64,000 bases of DNA from Salarchaeum japonicum_A (GCF_049705945.1 NZ_JBNAMV010000004.1:434001-498000); one strand, 5' to 3'. Numbered from the stretch's first letter, positions 34,338 to 42,963 are shown. A program made the numbers and translations. Notes: a model not told the origin generated them from the letters alone.

Positions 34338-36073
34338 AGGTGGTCACCCCGCAGCGCGAACAGGCCGTTGTCGCCGCCCGACGGAACCATCGGGTACACG
34401 TCCTCCTCGGGGTCGATATGCACGTCGACAACGGACGGGCCGTCGGCGTCGAGCGCCGCTTCGACGGTGTCCTCGACCTCGTCGTAGTCGTCGATTCGGA
34501 AACCGGTCGCGCCGAACGCCTCCGCGAGCACGTCGAACTGGGGGATCCAGTCGTACTCGGAGGCCATGCGGCGGCCGTCGAAGAATCCGTCCTGCCACTG
34601 GCGAACCATCCCGATGAACTCGTTGTTCAAGACGAACACCGTGATGTCGAGGTTCTCGCGCGCCGCGACGGTGAGCCCCTGACACGTCATCAGGAAGGAG
34701 CCGTCGCCGTCGAAACAGACGACGGACTGGTCGTCCTCGGCGGCGTACCGCGCGCCGATGGCGGCGGGGACGCCGTACCCCATCGTGCCGAGGCCGTGGG
34801 AGGACACCCACGTCCGGGGTTCGGTGAACGTCCAGTACTGCGCCGCCCACATCTGGTGCTGGCCGACGCCCGTCGTCACCAGCGTGTCGTCGTCCGTCGC
34901 TGCGTCGACCGCTTCGACGACGAACTGGGGCTTCACGGGGCCGTCCTCGTCGATGCTGTAGTCGAGCGGGTAGTCGTTCTTCCACGTCCAGCACGTCGCC
35001 ACCCACTCCTCGGTGTCCGGCGCGCGCGGGAGCGCGTCAGCGAACTGTCGGACGACCGCCGACGCGTCGCCGACGAGGCCGTGGTCGGCCTGGATGTTCT
35101 TGGATATCTCCGCCGGGTCGATGTCCACGTGGATTATCTCGGCGTCCGGGGCGAACGTCTCCACGCCGCCCGTGAGGCGGTCGTCGAACCGCGTGCCGAC
35201 CGCGAAGATGCAGTCCGCCATGGTGAGCGCGAGGTTCGCGTACCCTGTGCCGTGCATTCCCGCCCACGACAGCGAGAGGTCGTGGTCCTCGGGGAACGCG
35301 CCGATACCGGGCATCGTCGTCACCACGGGCACGTCGTTCTCGATGGCGAGGTCACGAATCCGGTCGCTCGCCTCCGCCTTGATGACGCCGCCGCCCGCGA
35401 GAATCACGGGACGTTCGGCGTCCGCGAACGTCTTCGCCGCGGCGTCCACGTCCGCGGGGTCCGCCTCGGTCGCCGGCCGGTACGTCTCCGGCAGGCGCGC
35501 GGGCCCGGGTTCGCGGTCGGTGTCCGCGTTCGTCACGTCCTTCGGCAGGTCGACGAGCGTCGGTCCCTGCCGGCCGCGTTCGGCCATCGCGAACGCTTCG
35601 CCGACCGTGTCCCCGACGTCGTCGGGGTCGGTCGCGAAGTAGTTCTCCTTCGTGATGGGGCGCGTGACGCCCGTCGTGTCCGTCTCCTGGAAGGCGTCGC
35701 TCCCCACGAACTCGGTCGGAACCTGACCCGTGAGCGCGACGACGGGGTCGGAGTCCATGTCGGCGTCCGCGAGCCCGGTCACGAGGTTCGTCGCGCCCGG
35801 CCCGGAGGTCGCCATACAGATTCCCGGGTTCCCGGTGACGTGACCGTACGCGTCCGCCGCGTGCGCCGCGCCCTGTTCGTGCGACATCGTCACGTGCGAA
35901 ATCGCGGAGTCGTAGAGCGCGTCGTACACGGGCATGATAGCGCCGCCCTGCACGCCGAACACGGTGTCGACGCTCGCGTTCTCCAACGCGCGCACGACGG
36001 ACTCCGCGCCGGACGTGACTGGCTGTGCGCTCTCCGGTTCCGCGTCTCGTTCGATCGTTCGTTCGCTACTCAT
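34334..36073 (-). CDS. ilvB: Acetolactate synthase large (catalytic) subunit
   Basis: This thiamine-diphosphate enzyme condenses pyruvate with pyruvate or 2-oxobutyrate. The N-terminal ThDP domain shows the catalytic Glu region SHEQGAAHAADAYG and TSGPGATNLVTGLADA. The central FAD domain follows. The C-terminal ThDP-binding motif is GDGSFLMTCQGLTVAARENLDITVFVLNN. The 579-residue length is normal, with a short acidic N-terminal extension. It begins 8 bases inside a possible small gene (orf77) that follows leuA. Confidence 0.97.
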   Translation of the reverse strand: MSSERTIERDAEPESAQPVTSGAESVVRALENASVDTVFGVQGGAIMPVYDALYDSAISHVTMSHEQGAAHAADAYGHVTGNPGICMATSGPGATNLVTGLADADMDSDPVVALTGQVPTEFVGSDAFQETDTTGVTRPITKENYFATDPDDVGDTVGEAFAMAERGRQGPTLVDLPKDVTNADTDREPGPARLPETYRPATEADPADVDAAAKTFADAERPVILAGGGVIKAEASDRIRDLAIENDVPVVTTMPGIGAFPEDHDLSLSWAGMHGTGYANLALTMADCIFAVGTRFDDRLTGGVETFAPDAEIIHVDIDPAEISKNIQADHGLVGDASAVVRQFADALPRAPDTEEWVATCWTWKNDYPLDYSIDEDGPVKPQFVVEAVDAATDDDTLVTTGVGQHQMWAAQYWTFTEPRTWVSSHGLGTMGYGVPAAIGARYAAEDDQSVVCFDGDGSFLMTCQGLTVAARENLDITVFVLNNEFIGMVRQWQDGFFDGRRMASEYDWIPQFDVLAEAFGATGFRIDDYDEVEDTVEAALDADGPSVVDVHIDPEEDVYPMVPSGGDNGLFALRGDHL

Positions 36074-36299
36074 CGGTCGGGGTGGGTGTGTCGTACATCG
36101 GTCGCTGACTGGTCGGGATTCGCGGGCGATACGTCGTGGATGAAAAACGAGCTAGTGGGCCATCGCGGCCCGTACGCGAATCGACGCGACGGCCGCGACG
36201 CTCCCGAACGGCGAACCGCGGGGAGCGCGCGACCGTGTCATACGATACACCCTGACGCATTCGGCCGGTATAACCGTTGCGTTCACGCAGTCGGCTCAT
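36066..36299 (-). CDS. Possible small Arg-rich protein (orf77) or leader between leuA and ilvB
   Basis: A 77-codon frame starts with an ATG overlapping the leuA stop (ATGA) and ends 8 bases inside ilvB. Both junctions copy the packing used elsewhere in the operon, which argues for a gene. Against it, the product is very basic (about 17 Arg) with no hydrophobic core, unlike haloarchaeal proteins, and third positions are not GC-biased. The stretch also contains a TATA-like GGTTATACC on the minus strand near 36272 that could give ilvB its own promoter. A leader or attenuator region is therefore an equal alternative. Confidence 0.4.
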   Translation of the reverse strand: MSRLRERNGYTGRMRQGVSYDTVARSPRFAVRERRGRRVDSRTGRDGPLARFSSTTYRPRIPTSQRPMYDTPTPTDE

Positions 36300-37465
36300 G
36301 CGTCGACCTCCGTGGGCTCGCGCTCCGCCGGAATCCCCACCTCGTCCGCGAACCGTTCGAGGTCGGACGCGGTGACGCGACCGTGTTCGGCCGCGTACTC
36401 CTTCAGTCGCTTCGTCACGGCGACGACTTGGTCGTCGCTCGGCGCGTACCCGGACTCGTGGAGGCGTTCGCGAACGGAGTGCGTGCCCGTGTGTTTGCCG
36501 AGCACGAGTTGGCGCTCGCCGCCCACGTCGCTCGGGTCCATCACGCCGGTCTCGAACGTCGCGGGGTTCTCGATGACGCCCGCGGCGTGGATGCCGGACT
36601 CGTGGCTGAACGCGTTCGCGCCCACCACGGGCTTGTTCGCGGGAATCGGGATGTCGCTCTTCTCCGCGACCACGTCCGCGAGCTCGCGGATGTACGTCGT
36701 GTCGATTCCCGTGTCGACGCCGTACGCGCCTTCGAGGGCCATCACGACCTCCTCGTAGGCGGCGTTCCCGGCGCGTTCGCCGATGCCGTTCACGGACACC
36801 TGCGCCTGCGTCGCGCCCGCTTCGAACCCGGAGAGCGCGTTCGCGGTCGCCATCCCGAAGTCGTCGTGCGTGTGCACGTCGACGCCGGCGTCCGTGTGTT
36901 CGACGACCGTAGCGACGACGTCCGCGAACCGCCGCGGCGTCGCCACCCCGCACGTGTCGGGGACGTTGATCCAATCCACGCCGGCGGCGTCGACTGCTTC
37001 GACGACCTCGACGAGGTAGTCCCGGTCGGTGCGGGTGGCGTCCATCGGCGAGAACATCACGTCCGCACCGGCGTCGCGGACGCGTTCGACCGCCTCGACT
37101 GAGCGTTCGAGGACTTCCTCGCGTGTCGAGTGCATGGAGTCCTCGATTTGGACGTCGCTGGTGGACGCGAACACGTGCACCAGTCCGACGCCGGCGTTGA
37201 GCGCGGCCTCCACGTCGGAGTCCACGACCCGCGCCAGCCCGCAGACGGTGGCGTCGGTGTTCGCCGCGATGTCCCGCACGGCCTCGAACTCCGCGTCGGA
37301 GTTCGCCGGGAACCCCGCCTCGATGACGTGGGTTCCCATCGCGTCCAGCAGCGCCGCTATCTCGCGCTTGTCGTCGTAGTCGAACGAAGTCCGCGGTGAC
37401 TGTTCGCCGTCTCGCAGCGTCGTATCGAAGATGCGTGCGTCCGAGATCTCGGACTGGTCACTCAA
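36296..37465 (-). CDS. leuA: 2-isopropylmalate synthase
   Basis: LeuA condenses acetyl-CoA with 2-oxoisovalerate, the first step of leucine synthesis. Signatures are FDTTLRDGEQSPRTSF (metal-binding Asp), VHTHDDFGMATAN (His-x-His) and VNGIGERAGNAAYEEVV. Citramalate synthase is a possible relative. The 389-residue length assumes a TTG start at 37465, just before SDQSEISDARIFDTTLRDG; it lacks the C-terminal leucine-binding regulatory domain of long LeuA forms. An in-frame ATG at 37546 lies only about 13 bases from the TATA box, so it is probably not transcribed. The segment VEFFQGTL just before the TTG may belong to the protein if a non-standard start is used. Confidence 0.9.
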   Translation of the reverse strand: MSDQSEISDARIFDTTLRDGEQSPRTSFDYDDKREIAALLDAMGTHVIEAGFPANSDAEFEAVRDIAANTDATVCGLARVVDSDVEAALNAGVGLVHVFASTSDVQIEDSMHSTREEVLERSVEAVERVRDAGADVMFSPMDATRTDRDYLVEVVEAVDAAGVDWINVPDTCGVATPRRFADVVATVVEHTDAGVDVHTHDDFGMATANALSGFEAGATQAQVSVNGIGERAGNAAYEEVVMALEGAYGVDTGIDTTYIRELADVVAEKSDIPIPANKPVVGANAFSHESGIHAAGVIENPATFETGVMDPSDVGGERQLVLGKHTGTHSVRERLHESGYAPSDDQVVAVTKRLKEYAAEHGRVTASDLERFADEVGIPAEREPTEVDA

Positions 37466-37529
37466 TGTGCCCTGGAAGAACTCGACCCCCCTGACGGGTG
37501 TCAGAGGACGCACCAGTGTCGTTGGACAT
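37458..37529 (-). CDS. Short upstream reading frame overlapping the leuA start (23 codons)
   Basis: The first ATG after the predicted transcription start opens a 23-codon frame, MSNDTGASSD through RVLPGHIE, whose TGA overlaps the proposed TTG start of leuA. It is in another frame than leuA. Termination and restart at the overlap would couple the two, and the frame contains no run of leucine codons. It may be a leader peptide, or a chance frame in the leuA leader. Confidence 0.4.
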   Translation of the reverse strand: MSNDTGASSDTRQGGRVLPGHIE

Positions 37530-37554
37530 GGTAATACACGCCACACGCGGACCG

Positions 37555-37562
37555 ATACATAA
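37555..37562 (-). promoter_or_regulatory. TATA-like box of the leu-ilv operon
   Basis: The minus strand reads CCTTATGTATCGG, with TTATGTAT at 37562-37555. It is centred about 29 bases before the ATG of the short upstream frame at 37529, the haloarchaeal leaderless spacing. It places transcription start downstream of the ATG at 37546. Confidence 0.55.
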
Positions 37563-37578
37563 GGCTGTCCCTCAAACA

Positions 37579-37767
37579 GATTCTTGCCCGCGCCAACTGC
37601 CGGCGAGAATCAGAAACCGCAAGAAGGCGTGGATGCGGTAGACATTAAATGTGTATTAAGGATACGGTAGTCGTTCAGGAGGACGGAGGTCGCCCGTGAG
37701 AAAATTACTTATTTGGAAGTTTGGAATTTTCTAATCTGGTGTTCGCGCGCGGTCCAGTTCTTGACGA
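37579..37767. promoter_or_regulatory. Regulatory gap upstream of leuA with hairpin and AT-rich inverted repeat
   Basis: This stretch holds no gene. A hairpin with arms GATTCT (37579-37584) and AGAATC (37606-37611), extended by GCC/GGC, lies just upstream of the promoter. An AT-rich island has the inverted repeat AGAAAATT (37699-37706) and AATTTTCT (37725-37732). Between these arms the minus strand has a tandem TTCCAAA-c-TTCCAAA. CATTAAATG, nearly self-complementary, lies at 37643. These could be sites for a regulator of the operon; the hairpin could also end the transcript of the esterase upstream. Confidence 0.4.
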
Positions 37768-38406
37768 TTACAGGGATTCGACGAGCGACCGAACCGCGTC
37801 CAGTTCGTCGGGAATGACCGTGTGCCCCATCCCCTCGTAGAGGCGCATGTCGACCTCGGCGTCCATCGCCGTGAGGATGCGGTCGGTTTCCCGAACTCGC
37901 TCCGCGTCGATGTGAGGATCGCGGTCGCTACACCCGAGGAAGGCCGGCGTCCCGTCGAGGCTCCCGGGATAGTCGTCCTCGCTCACGGTGTCCCCGATGA
38001 GGCCGCCGGAGAGCACGGCGAGGCCGCCGTACCGCGTCGGGTTCCGCGCGACGTACTCGGAGGAGAGACACGCGCCCTGACTGAACCCACCGATGAGGAC
38101 GCGTTCGCGGTCGATACCGGCGTCCGCGACGCGCTCTATGACGCTGTCGAGTTTCGCGAGCGCGGAGGAGAGCCACGGCTCGTTTCGCTCCTCAGGCGCC
38201 GTGAACGCCTGCGGGTACCACGTGTTGCGCGCGGCCTGCGGCGCGAGGTACGCGATGCCGTCCGTGGGGAGTTCGTTTGCGAACGAGAGGACGCTCTGCG
38301 CGGTCGCGCCGCGGCCGTGCGACAGCACGACTGCCGCGTCAGCGTCGCTCAGGTCGGTGCCCGCCGTGACGACCTGCTGGTCGCCGTGTGGGTCGCTGGT
38401 GCTCAT
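37768..38406 (-). CDS. Alpha/beta-hydrolase, phospholipase/carboxylesterase family
   Basis: A 212-residue serine hydrolase. The nucleophile elbow is GGFSQGACLS (GxSxG), the acid lies in CSDRDPHIDAERV and the His in GMGHTVIPDEL, giving a complete triad. VVLSHGRGATAQSVLSF forms the oxyanion region. Cytoplasmic location is likely, as there is no signal peptide. It is divergent from an HxlR-family regulator across a 120-base gap, which suggests that this regulator controls it. The natural ester is unknown. Confidence 0.9.
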   Translation of the reverse strand: MSTSDPHGDQQVVTAGTDLSDADAAVVLSHGRGATAQSVLSFANELPTDGIAYLAPQAARNTWYPQAFTAPEERNEPWLSSALAKLDSVIERVADAGIDRERVLIGGFSQGACLSSEYVARNPTRYGGLAVLSGGLIGDTVSEDDYPGSLDGTPAFLGCSDRDPHIDAERVRETDRILTAMDAEVDMRLYEGMGHTVIPDELDAVRSLVESL

Positions 38407-38483
38407 CGGTCGGTTCGAGGGTCGTGGGGGAGTTCGCTCTGTCGGCTCATAGTTTCGTCGTGATACCTGATTCGTTGGCGAAC

Positions 38484-38522
38484 CTATTTATGCGCTTCCG
38501 GACGTAGAGGTTACCACATAAC
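38484..38522 (+). promoter_or_regulatory. TATA-like box and GTTA/TAAC operator of the HxlR gene
   Basis: CTATTTATGC at 38484-38493 resembles a TATA box. GTTA-CCACA-TAAC at 38510-38522 is an inverted repeat placed over the expected transcription start, just before the ATG at 38527. It resembles the stronger palindromes at 59662 and 60392. Autoregulation by the HxlR product is inferred. Confidence 0.5.
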
Positions 38523-38526
38523 AGTC

Positions 38527-38865
38527 ATGTCATCCGAACAGACGCAGGTGGCGGCCGAGGGACCGTGTTCCGTCGTGGACTCGATCGAACAGATAGGGAG
38601 TCAGTGGCGGCTCGTCGTCCTCCACGACCTCCTCGACGGCGAGAAGCGGTTCAACGAGCTCAAGCGGTCGACGGACGCGAGTTCGCGCACGCTCTCCCGC
38701 GTGCTCGACGACCTCCAGGAACACGGGTTCGTGGACCGACGCCTGGAGGAGGACGCGCCGGTCGCGACGTACTACTCGCTCACGGAGAAGGGCGCATCGC
38801 TCTGTCCCGTCTTCGACGAAATCTCGGCCTGGGCCGACGAGTGGCTGGACGGTCCGCGAGACTGA
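38527..38865 (+). CDS. HxlR/DUF24-family winged-helix regulator
   Basis: A 112-residue DNA-binding regulator. The HxlR winged helix is visible from SVVDSIEQIGSQWRLVVLHDLLDGEKRFNELKR through SRTLSRVLDDLQEHGFVDR to YYSLTEKG. A Cys at the N-terminus (GPCSVVDSI, Cys14) sits where redox-sensing HxlR proteins have theirs. It is transcribed away from the carboxylesterase and probably controls that promoter and its own. The ligand or stress is unknown. Confidence 0.9.
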   Translation: MSSEQTQVAAEGPCSVVDSIEQIGSQWRLVVLHDLLDGEKRFNELKRSTDASSRTLSRVLDDLQEHGFVDRRLEEDAPVATYYSLTEKGASLCPVFDEISAWADEWLDGPRD

Positions 38866-38912
38866 GAGCCCGAACGCTTATACCGCGAAACGGCATGTTG
38901 GATTCGTAACGC

Positions 38913-41210
38913 ATGGCGCTCCCACGCGTGGTCGCGTTCGCGCCGCCGGACCGCCGGAACGCGCTCGCAGACGCACTCACGTCCTACGATGCGACCGTCG
39001 TGAGCGACGCGGACGCCGCGCGGGACGCCCTCGGGGCGGACGTGCGCGCGGTCGTCTGTCACGCGGACGCCGACGACTGGGAGCGCGTCGTCGCGGCCGC
39101 ACACCCCATCGAATCGTTCGTTCTCACGGACGGAACCCCATCGCCCGGCGAAGTGACGGACGCGAACGCGACGCCCGTGTACGCCGGCGACGGCTGGAAC
39201 TGGGCGGACGCGCTCGACGCCGCCCTTCCGGACGCGGACGACGCGAACGCCGACTACGTCCAGTTCATCGAGGAAGCCCCCGTTTCTATCGTCGTCACGG
39301 ACACGGACGGCGTCGTTCAGCGCGCGAACGCCGCGACCGCGCGCCTGTTCGGGTACGACGACCCCGCCGAGATAGAGGGGAACTCCGCGACGACGCCCGT
39401 CCATCCGTCCGACCGCGACCGGGCGCGCGACCGACTCCAGCGCGTGCTCGACGACCGCGTGTCCGCGCCGACGACCGCGCTCACGTTCCAAGACTTCGAC
39501 GACAACCCCGTCCGGGTGCTCGTCGCGAGCGCGCCCGCGACGCTCGACGGGGAGCCGGCGGCGCGAACCATTCTCCTGCCCGACGAGTCCTACGAGACCC
39601 GGCGCGAACTCGCCGAGAGCCGGGAGAAGATCGCCGCCATCCACGAGGTCGCGGTGGAACTGGAGGACGCGACGACCGTCGCGGACGTCTGCGAGCGCGC
39701 CGTGCAGGCGGCCGCGGACATCCTCGACTTCGACCTCTCGGTCATCGACAGCGTCCGTGACGGCCGCTTCGTGGTCGAGTACGCCTCGGAGGAGCTCCCC
39801 GAGGACAATCTGACGCACATGCCGTCTGACGCGGGGTTGCTCGGGACGGCGTATCAGGCGGGCGAAACCATCGTCACGAACAACGTCTCGGAGAGCGACG
39901 ACGCCGACCCGCAGGGCCCCTACGAGTCCGCGCTCTCCGTGCCGATGGGCGACTGGGGCGCGTTCCAGGTGGTCGCCGCCGAACCGGGCGCGTTCGACGA
40001 ATCGGACGCCGAACTCGCGGAAATCCTCGTCTCTCACGCGCACGTCGCGGTGGAGCGCATCGAACGCCAGCAGGAACTCCGGGAGCGCGAGCGCGCGTTC
40101 TCCGCGCTCCACGACGCGACCCGGGAGATGGCGAAAGCGAGCACGGAACGCGAAGTACTCGAACGCTCGGTCGAGGCGGCCGTGGAGACGCTCGACATGC
40201 CGTTCGCGGGCGTCCTCCGCCACGACCCCGACGACCGATGTCTCCGCCCCGCCGTCGTCACTGACCGCGGGCAGGGCATTGTCGGCAACCACCCGCCGCT
40301 CAAGGAGGGCGAGAGCCTCGCGTACGACGCGTTCACGTCCGGCGAACCCGGCGTCTACAACAACCTCGATACGGCCGACGGCCGCGCGAACCCCGACACG
40401 CCGCTCGGGAGCGAACTCATCCTCCCGCTCGGCGATTTCGGCGTGCTCATCTTCTCGAGTCCGGACCCGAACTCGTTCGACGATGTGGACGTGACCGCAG
40501 GCCGCGTACTCGCCGAGAACACCACGACCGTCCTCGACCGGGTCGCAAACGAGCAGGAGGTCGCGGCCGAACGCGAGCGCCTCGACGAGTTCGCGAGCAT
40601 CGTCGCACACGACCTCCGCAACCCCCTGAACACCGCGAGCGGCTTCCTCGAACTCGCCCGTGAGACCGGCGAGGACGACCCGCTCGAACGCGTCGCGGAG
40701 TCCCTCGAACGCATGGACTCCCTCATCGAGGACGTGCTCACGCTCGCCCGGCAGGGCACGCTCGCGGGCGACCAGACCAACGTCGTGCTCGCGGACGCCG
40801 CGCGGGACGCGTGGACGGTTCAGCCCGAGAAGTCCGGGACACTCGTCACGCCTGACGAGTCGTTCGCCGTGTCCGCGGACCGCGAGCGCCTCGTGGAACT
40901 GCTCGGGAACCTCTTCGAGAACGCGCGAGCGCACGCCGGCGAGGACGTGACCGTCACGGTCGGCGCGCTCCCGGACGGGTCGGGGTTCTTCGTGGCGGAC
41001 GACGGCCCCGGCGTTCCGGCGTCGAAGCGCGGCCGCGTGTTCGACCACGGCTACTCGACGAGCGACACCGGGACGGGGTTCGGGCTGAGCATCGTCGAGA
41101 GCATCGCCGAGGCGCACGGCTGGCGGGTCGACCTGACCGAGAGCGAGTCGGACGGCGCGCGTTTCGAGTTCCGCGGCGTCACGTCGGCGGCGCCGCCCGA
41201 GGGAGAGTGA
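38913..41210 (+). CDS. Multi-sensor histidine kinase (receiver-like, PAS, two GAF, HisKA, HATPase)
   Basis: A soluble kinase of 765 residues. A degenerate receiver-like module covers about residues 1-105. A PAS domain follows at about 110-225 (FIEEAPVSIVVTDTDGVVQRANAATARLFGYDD), then two GAF domains at about 235-390 and 400-540. The H-box is IVAHDLRNPLNTASGFLELA (phospho-His near residue 567), then the N-box LFENARAHAG and the glycine-rich loop TGTGFGLSIVESIAE. All catalytic motifs are present. No membrane helix is seen. It converges with another kinase gene, the 3' ends overlapping by 32 bases. Its cognate regulator may be the HalX protein at 42338. Confidence 0.93.
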   Translation: MALPRVVAFAPPDRRNALADALTSYDATVVSDADAARDALGADVRAVVCHADADDWERVVAAAHPIESFVLTDGTPSPGEVTDANATPVYAGDGWNWADALDAALPDADDANADYVQFIEEAPVSIVVTDTDGVVQRANAATARLFGYDDPAEIEGNSATTPVHPSDRDRARDRLQRVLDDRVSAPTTALTFQDFDDNPVRVLVASAPATLDGEPAARTILLPDESYETRRELAESREKIAAIHEVAVELEDATTVADVCERAVQAAADILDFDLSVIDSVRDGRFVVEYASEELPEDNLTHMPSDAGLLGTAYQAGETIVTNNVSESDDADPQGPYESALSVPMGDWGAFQVVAAEPGAFDESDAELAEILVSHAHVAVERIERQQELRERERAFSALHDATREMAKASTEREVLERSVEAAVETLDMPFAGVLRHDPDDRCLRPAVVTDRGQGIVGNHPPLKEGESLAYDAFTSGEPGVYNNLDTADGRANPDTPLGSELILPLGDFGVLIFSSPDPNSFDDVDVTAGRVLAENTTTVLDRVANEQEVAAERERLDEFASIVAHDLRNPLNTASGFLELARETGEDDPLERVAESLERMDSLIEDVLTLARQGTLAGDQTNVVLADAARDAWTVQPEKSGTLVTPDESFAVSADRERLVELLGNLFENARAHAGEDVTVTVGALPDGSGFFVADDGPGVPASKRGRVFDHGYSTSDTGTGFGLSIVESIAEAHGWRVDLTESESDGARFEFRGVTSAAPPEGE

Positions 41211-42258
41211 CCACGACCTCGGTCCGGCCGGCGGTCTCCGCGATGTCGACGTGTCCCCCGCAGTCCGAAACGATGACGCCGACCGCGTAGAGGCCGAGCG
41301 CGCTATCCCCGGCGTCCCCGGGTTCGAACGCGGTTTTGCGGACGTGCTCCGGGAACCCGGAGCCGTTGTCCACGACGCGTACCTCGACCGTGTCGTCGCG
41401 TTGGGTGGCGGTGATGCGGACGAACGGTTCGTCGGCGTCGTTGTGTTCTATCGCGTTCTCGACGAGGTGGTCGAAGACCACGCGGAGCGCCCCGTTCGAC
41501 GCGACGTACGTGTTCGCTGGAATCTCGACCTCGATTGTCGTATCGGGGGTGGCGTTCCGGTACGCGCCGGCGATGTCGCGGACGAGCGGGCCGACGTCGA
41601 CGCTCCGCGTTTCCGTGTTCTCGGAGAGCGCGTTCGCGATGGTCTGCACCGTCTCGACGAGGGACGCGACGTGGTCGCTTCGCTCGCGGATGGCGCGCAC
41701 GTGCGCGGCGGCCTCGTCGTCCACGTCGTCCTCCACGAGTCCCGCTCGACCGCGGATGATGGTGACCGCGTTCAGGAGGTGGTGGCGGAGCAGTCGGTTC
41801 AGGAAGACGAAGTCGTCGCGTCGCTCGTTCGCGATTCGAGCGTTCTCGGCTGCGTTGGCGGCGTGCGTGCCGATGAGCACGCCGAGGAGACATCCGACGT
41901 TCATCGCGGTGAGCACGGACACAGCGAACGACACGGCGGAGTGCGAAGGCTCTCCGACGTGCGTGTTCGTGACCGCGGCGGTGCCCGCAACGGAGACGCC
42001 GACGAGGACCCCCCACTCCAGTCCGGAACCGGCGGCCGCGGCGTCAACGCGACGGGAGAGAACGAGGAGCGCGAGCGCGGGAACGACCAGCACCGCGATT
42101 TTCACGCCGACGATAACGCTCTCGACCGGCGTCTCCGCTGTCGACAGGGTCGCGTCGACGACGAGCCAAGCCGTTGCGACCGCGGCAGCGAAGAGAAGCG
42201 TCGCAAGGAGCAAGAGCCCGCCACGGCCGGTCGTAGGACGCACGGCGGGACGTTCCAC
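41179..42258 (-). CDS. Membrane-bound sensor histidine kinase
   Basis: The N-terminal half (about residues 15-140) contains four or so hydrophobic segments, beginning GGLLLLATLLFAAAVATAWLV. The kinase core follows, with H-box NRLLRHHLLNAVTIIRGRAGL, N-box HLVENAIEHN and G-box VVDNGSGFP. A short glycine-poor lid ends in SALGLYAVGVIVSDCGG. I used the GTG at 42258 (359 residues), because the longer frame from 42390 would run through the promoter of the divergent response regulator. It is probably the partner of that HalX regulator. Confidence 0.88.
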   Translation of the reverse strand: MERPAVRPTTGRGGLLLLATLLFAAAVATAWLVVDATLSTAETPVESVIVGVKIAVLVVPALALLVLSRRVDAAAAGSGLEWGVLVGVSVAGTAAVTNTHVGEPSHSAVSFAVSVLTAMNVGCLLGVLIGTHAANAAENARIANERRDDFVFLNRLLRHHLLNAVTIIRGRAGLVEDDVDDEAAAHVRAIRERSDHVASLVETVQTIANALSENTETRSVDVGPLVRDIAGAYRNATPDTTIEVEIPANTYVASNGALRVVFDHLVENAIEHNDADEPFVRITATQRDDTVEVRVVDNGSGFPEHVRKTAFEPGDAGDSALGLYAVGVIVSDCGGHVDIAETAGRTEVVVTLPRAAPPT

Positions 42259-42337
42259 GCCGTGAGTGATAACGCTTTCCCGGACAACACGGGTTACGTC
42301 AACACAGTTAACCGTGCGCCCGCGAAACGCTACCCGT

Positions 42338-42901
42338 ATGACCGATGAGGGCTCGCCCGTCGTGCTCGTCGTGGACGACGAGCCGGACATGACGCGGCTC
42401 TACGAGGCATGGCTCTCCGGCGAGTACGGCGTTCGGGTGGCGAACGACGGCCACGAAGCCCTCGAACGCATCGACGAACGCGTCGACCTCGTGTTCCTCG
42501 ACCGCCGAATGCCCGACCTACTCGGCCGGGAAGTCCTCGAACGCATCCGCGAGGCGGGCTACGACTGCCGGGTCGCGATGCTCACCGCCGTCGCGCCCGA
42601 CGTGGACATCATCCGCATGGGGTTCGACGCCTACCTCACGAAACCCGTCGACCGCGACGACGTGCTCGACGCCGCCGAGCGCTTGCTCTCACTCGACCAG
42701 TACGACGACGCCCTCGAAGAACTGTACGTGCTCGTGGAGAAACGCAGCAGCCTCGAACGCGCCGTCCCCGGCGACGACCTCTCCGAGAACCCCGCGTACA
42801 ACGAACTCGAAGACCGCATCGAAGAACTCGAAGACCAGCTCGACGACACGATGCAGGCGTTCGACGAGAACAGTTTCCGCGCGATGTTCCGCGAGATGTG
42901 A
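42338..42901 (+). CDS. HalX-type response regulator
   Basis: A 187-residue regulator, divergent from the membrane kinase by 79 bases. The receiver shows VVLVVDDEPDM, phosphoacceptor Asp in VDLVFLDRRMPDLLGREVL, MLTAVAPDVD and Lys in YLTKPVDRDDV. The C-terminal HalX helices include LVEKRSSLERAVPGDDLSENPAYNELEDRIEELED. It closely resembles the HalX protein at 19816 and may be a paralogue. The start ATG at 42338 precedes MTDEGSPVVLVV; upstream codons fall in the promoter. A GGTTA-N12-TAACC repeat lies at 42292-42313 between the two genes. Confidence 0.93.
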   Translation: MTDEGSPVVLVVDDEPDMTRLYEAWLSGEYGVRVANDGHEALERIDERVDLVFLDRRMPDLLGREVLERIREAGYDCRVAMLTAVAPDVDIIRMGFDAYLTKPVDRDDVLDAAERLLSLDQYDDALEELYVLVEKRSSLERAVPGDDLSENPAYNELEDRIEELEDQLDDTMQAFDENSFRAMFREM

Positions 42902-42963
42902 CCGCCACCCGAGAATAACCGCGGACGCTCCTTTTCGGTGAACGCGAGTCGTCGAGTCGCGCG

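Noticed and set aside
37466..37546. leuA start at the ATG at 37546
   Set aside because: It would lie about 13 bases after the TATA box, before the expected transcription start, and the first 18 residues do not look like LeuA.
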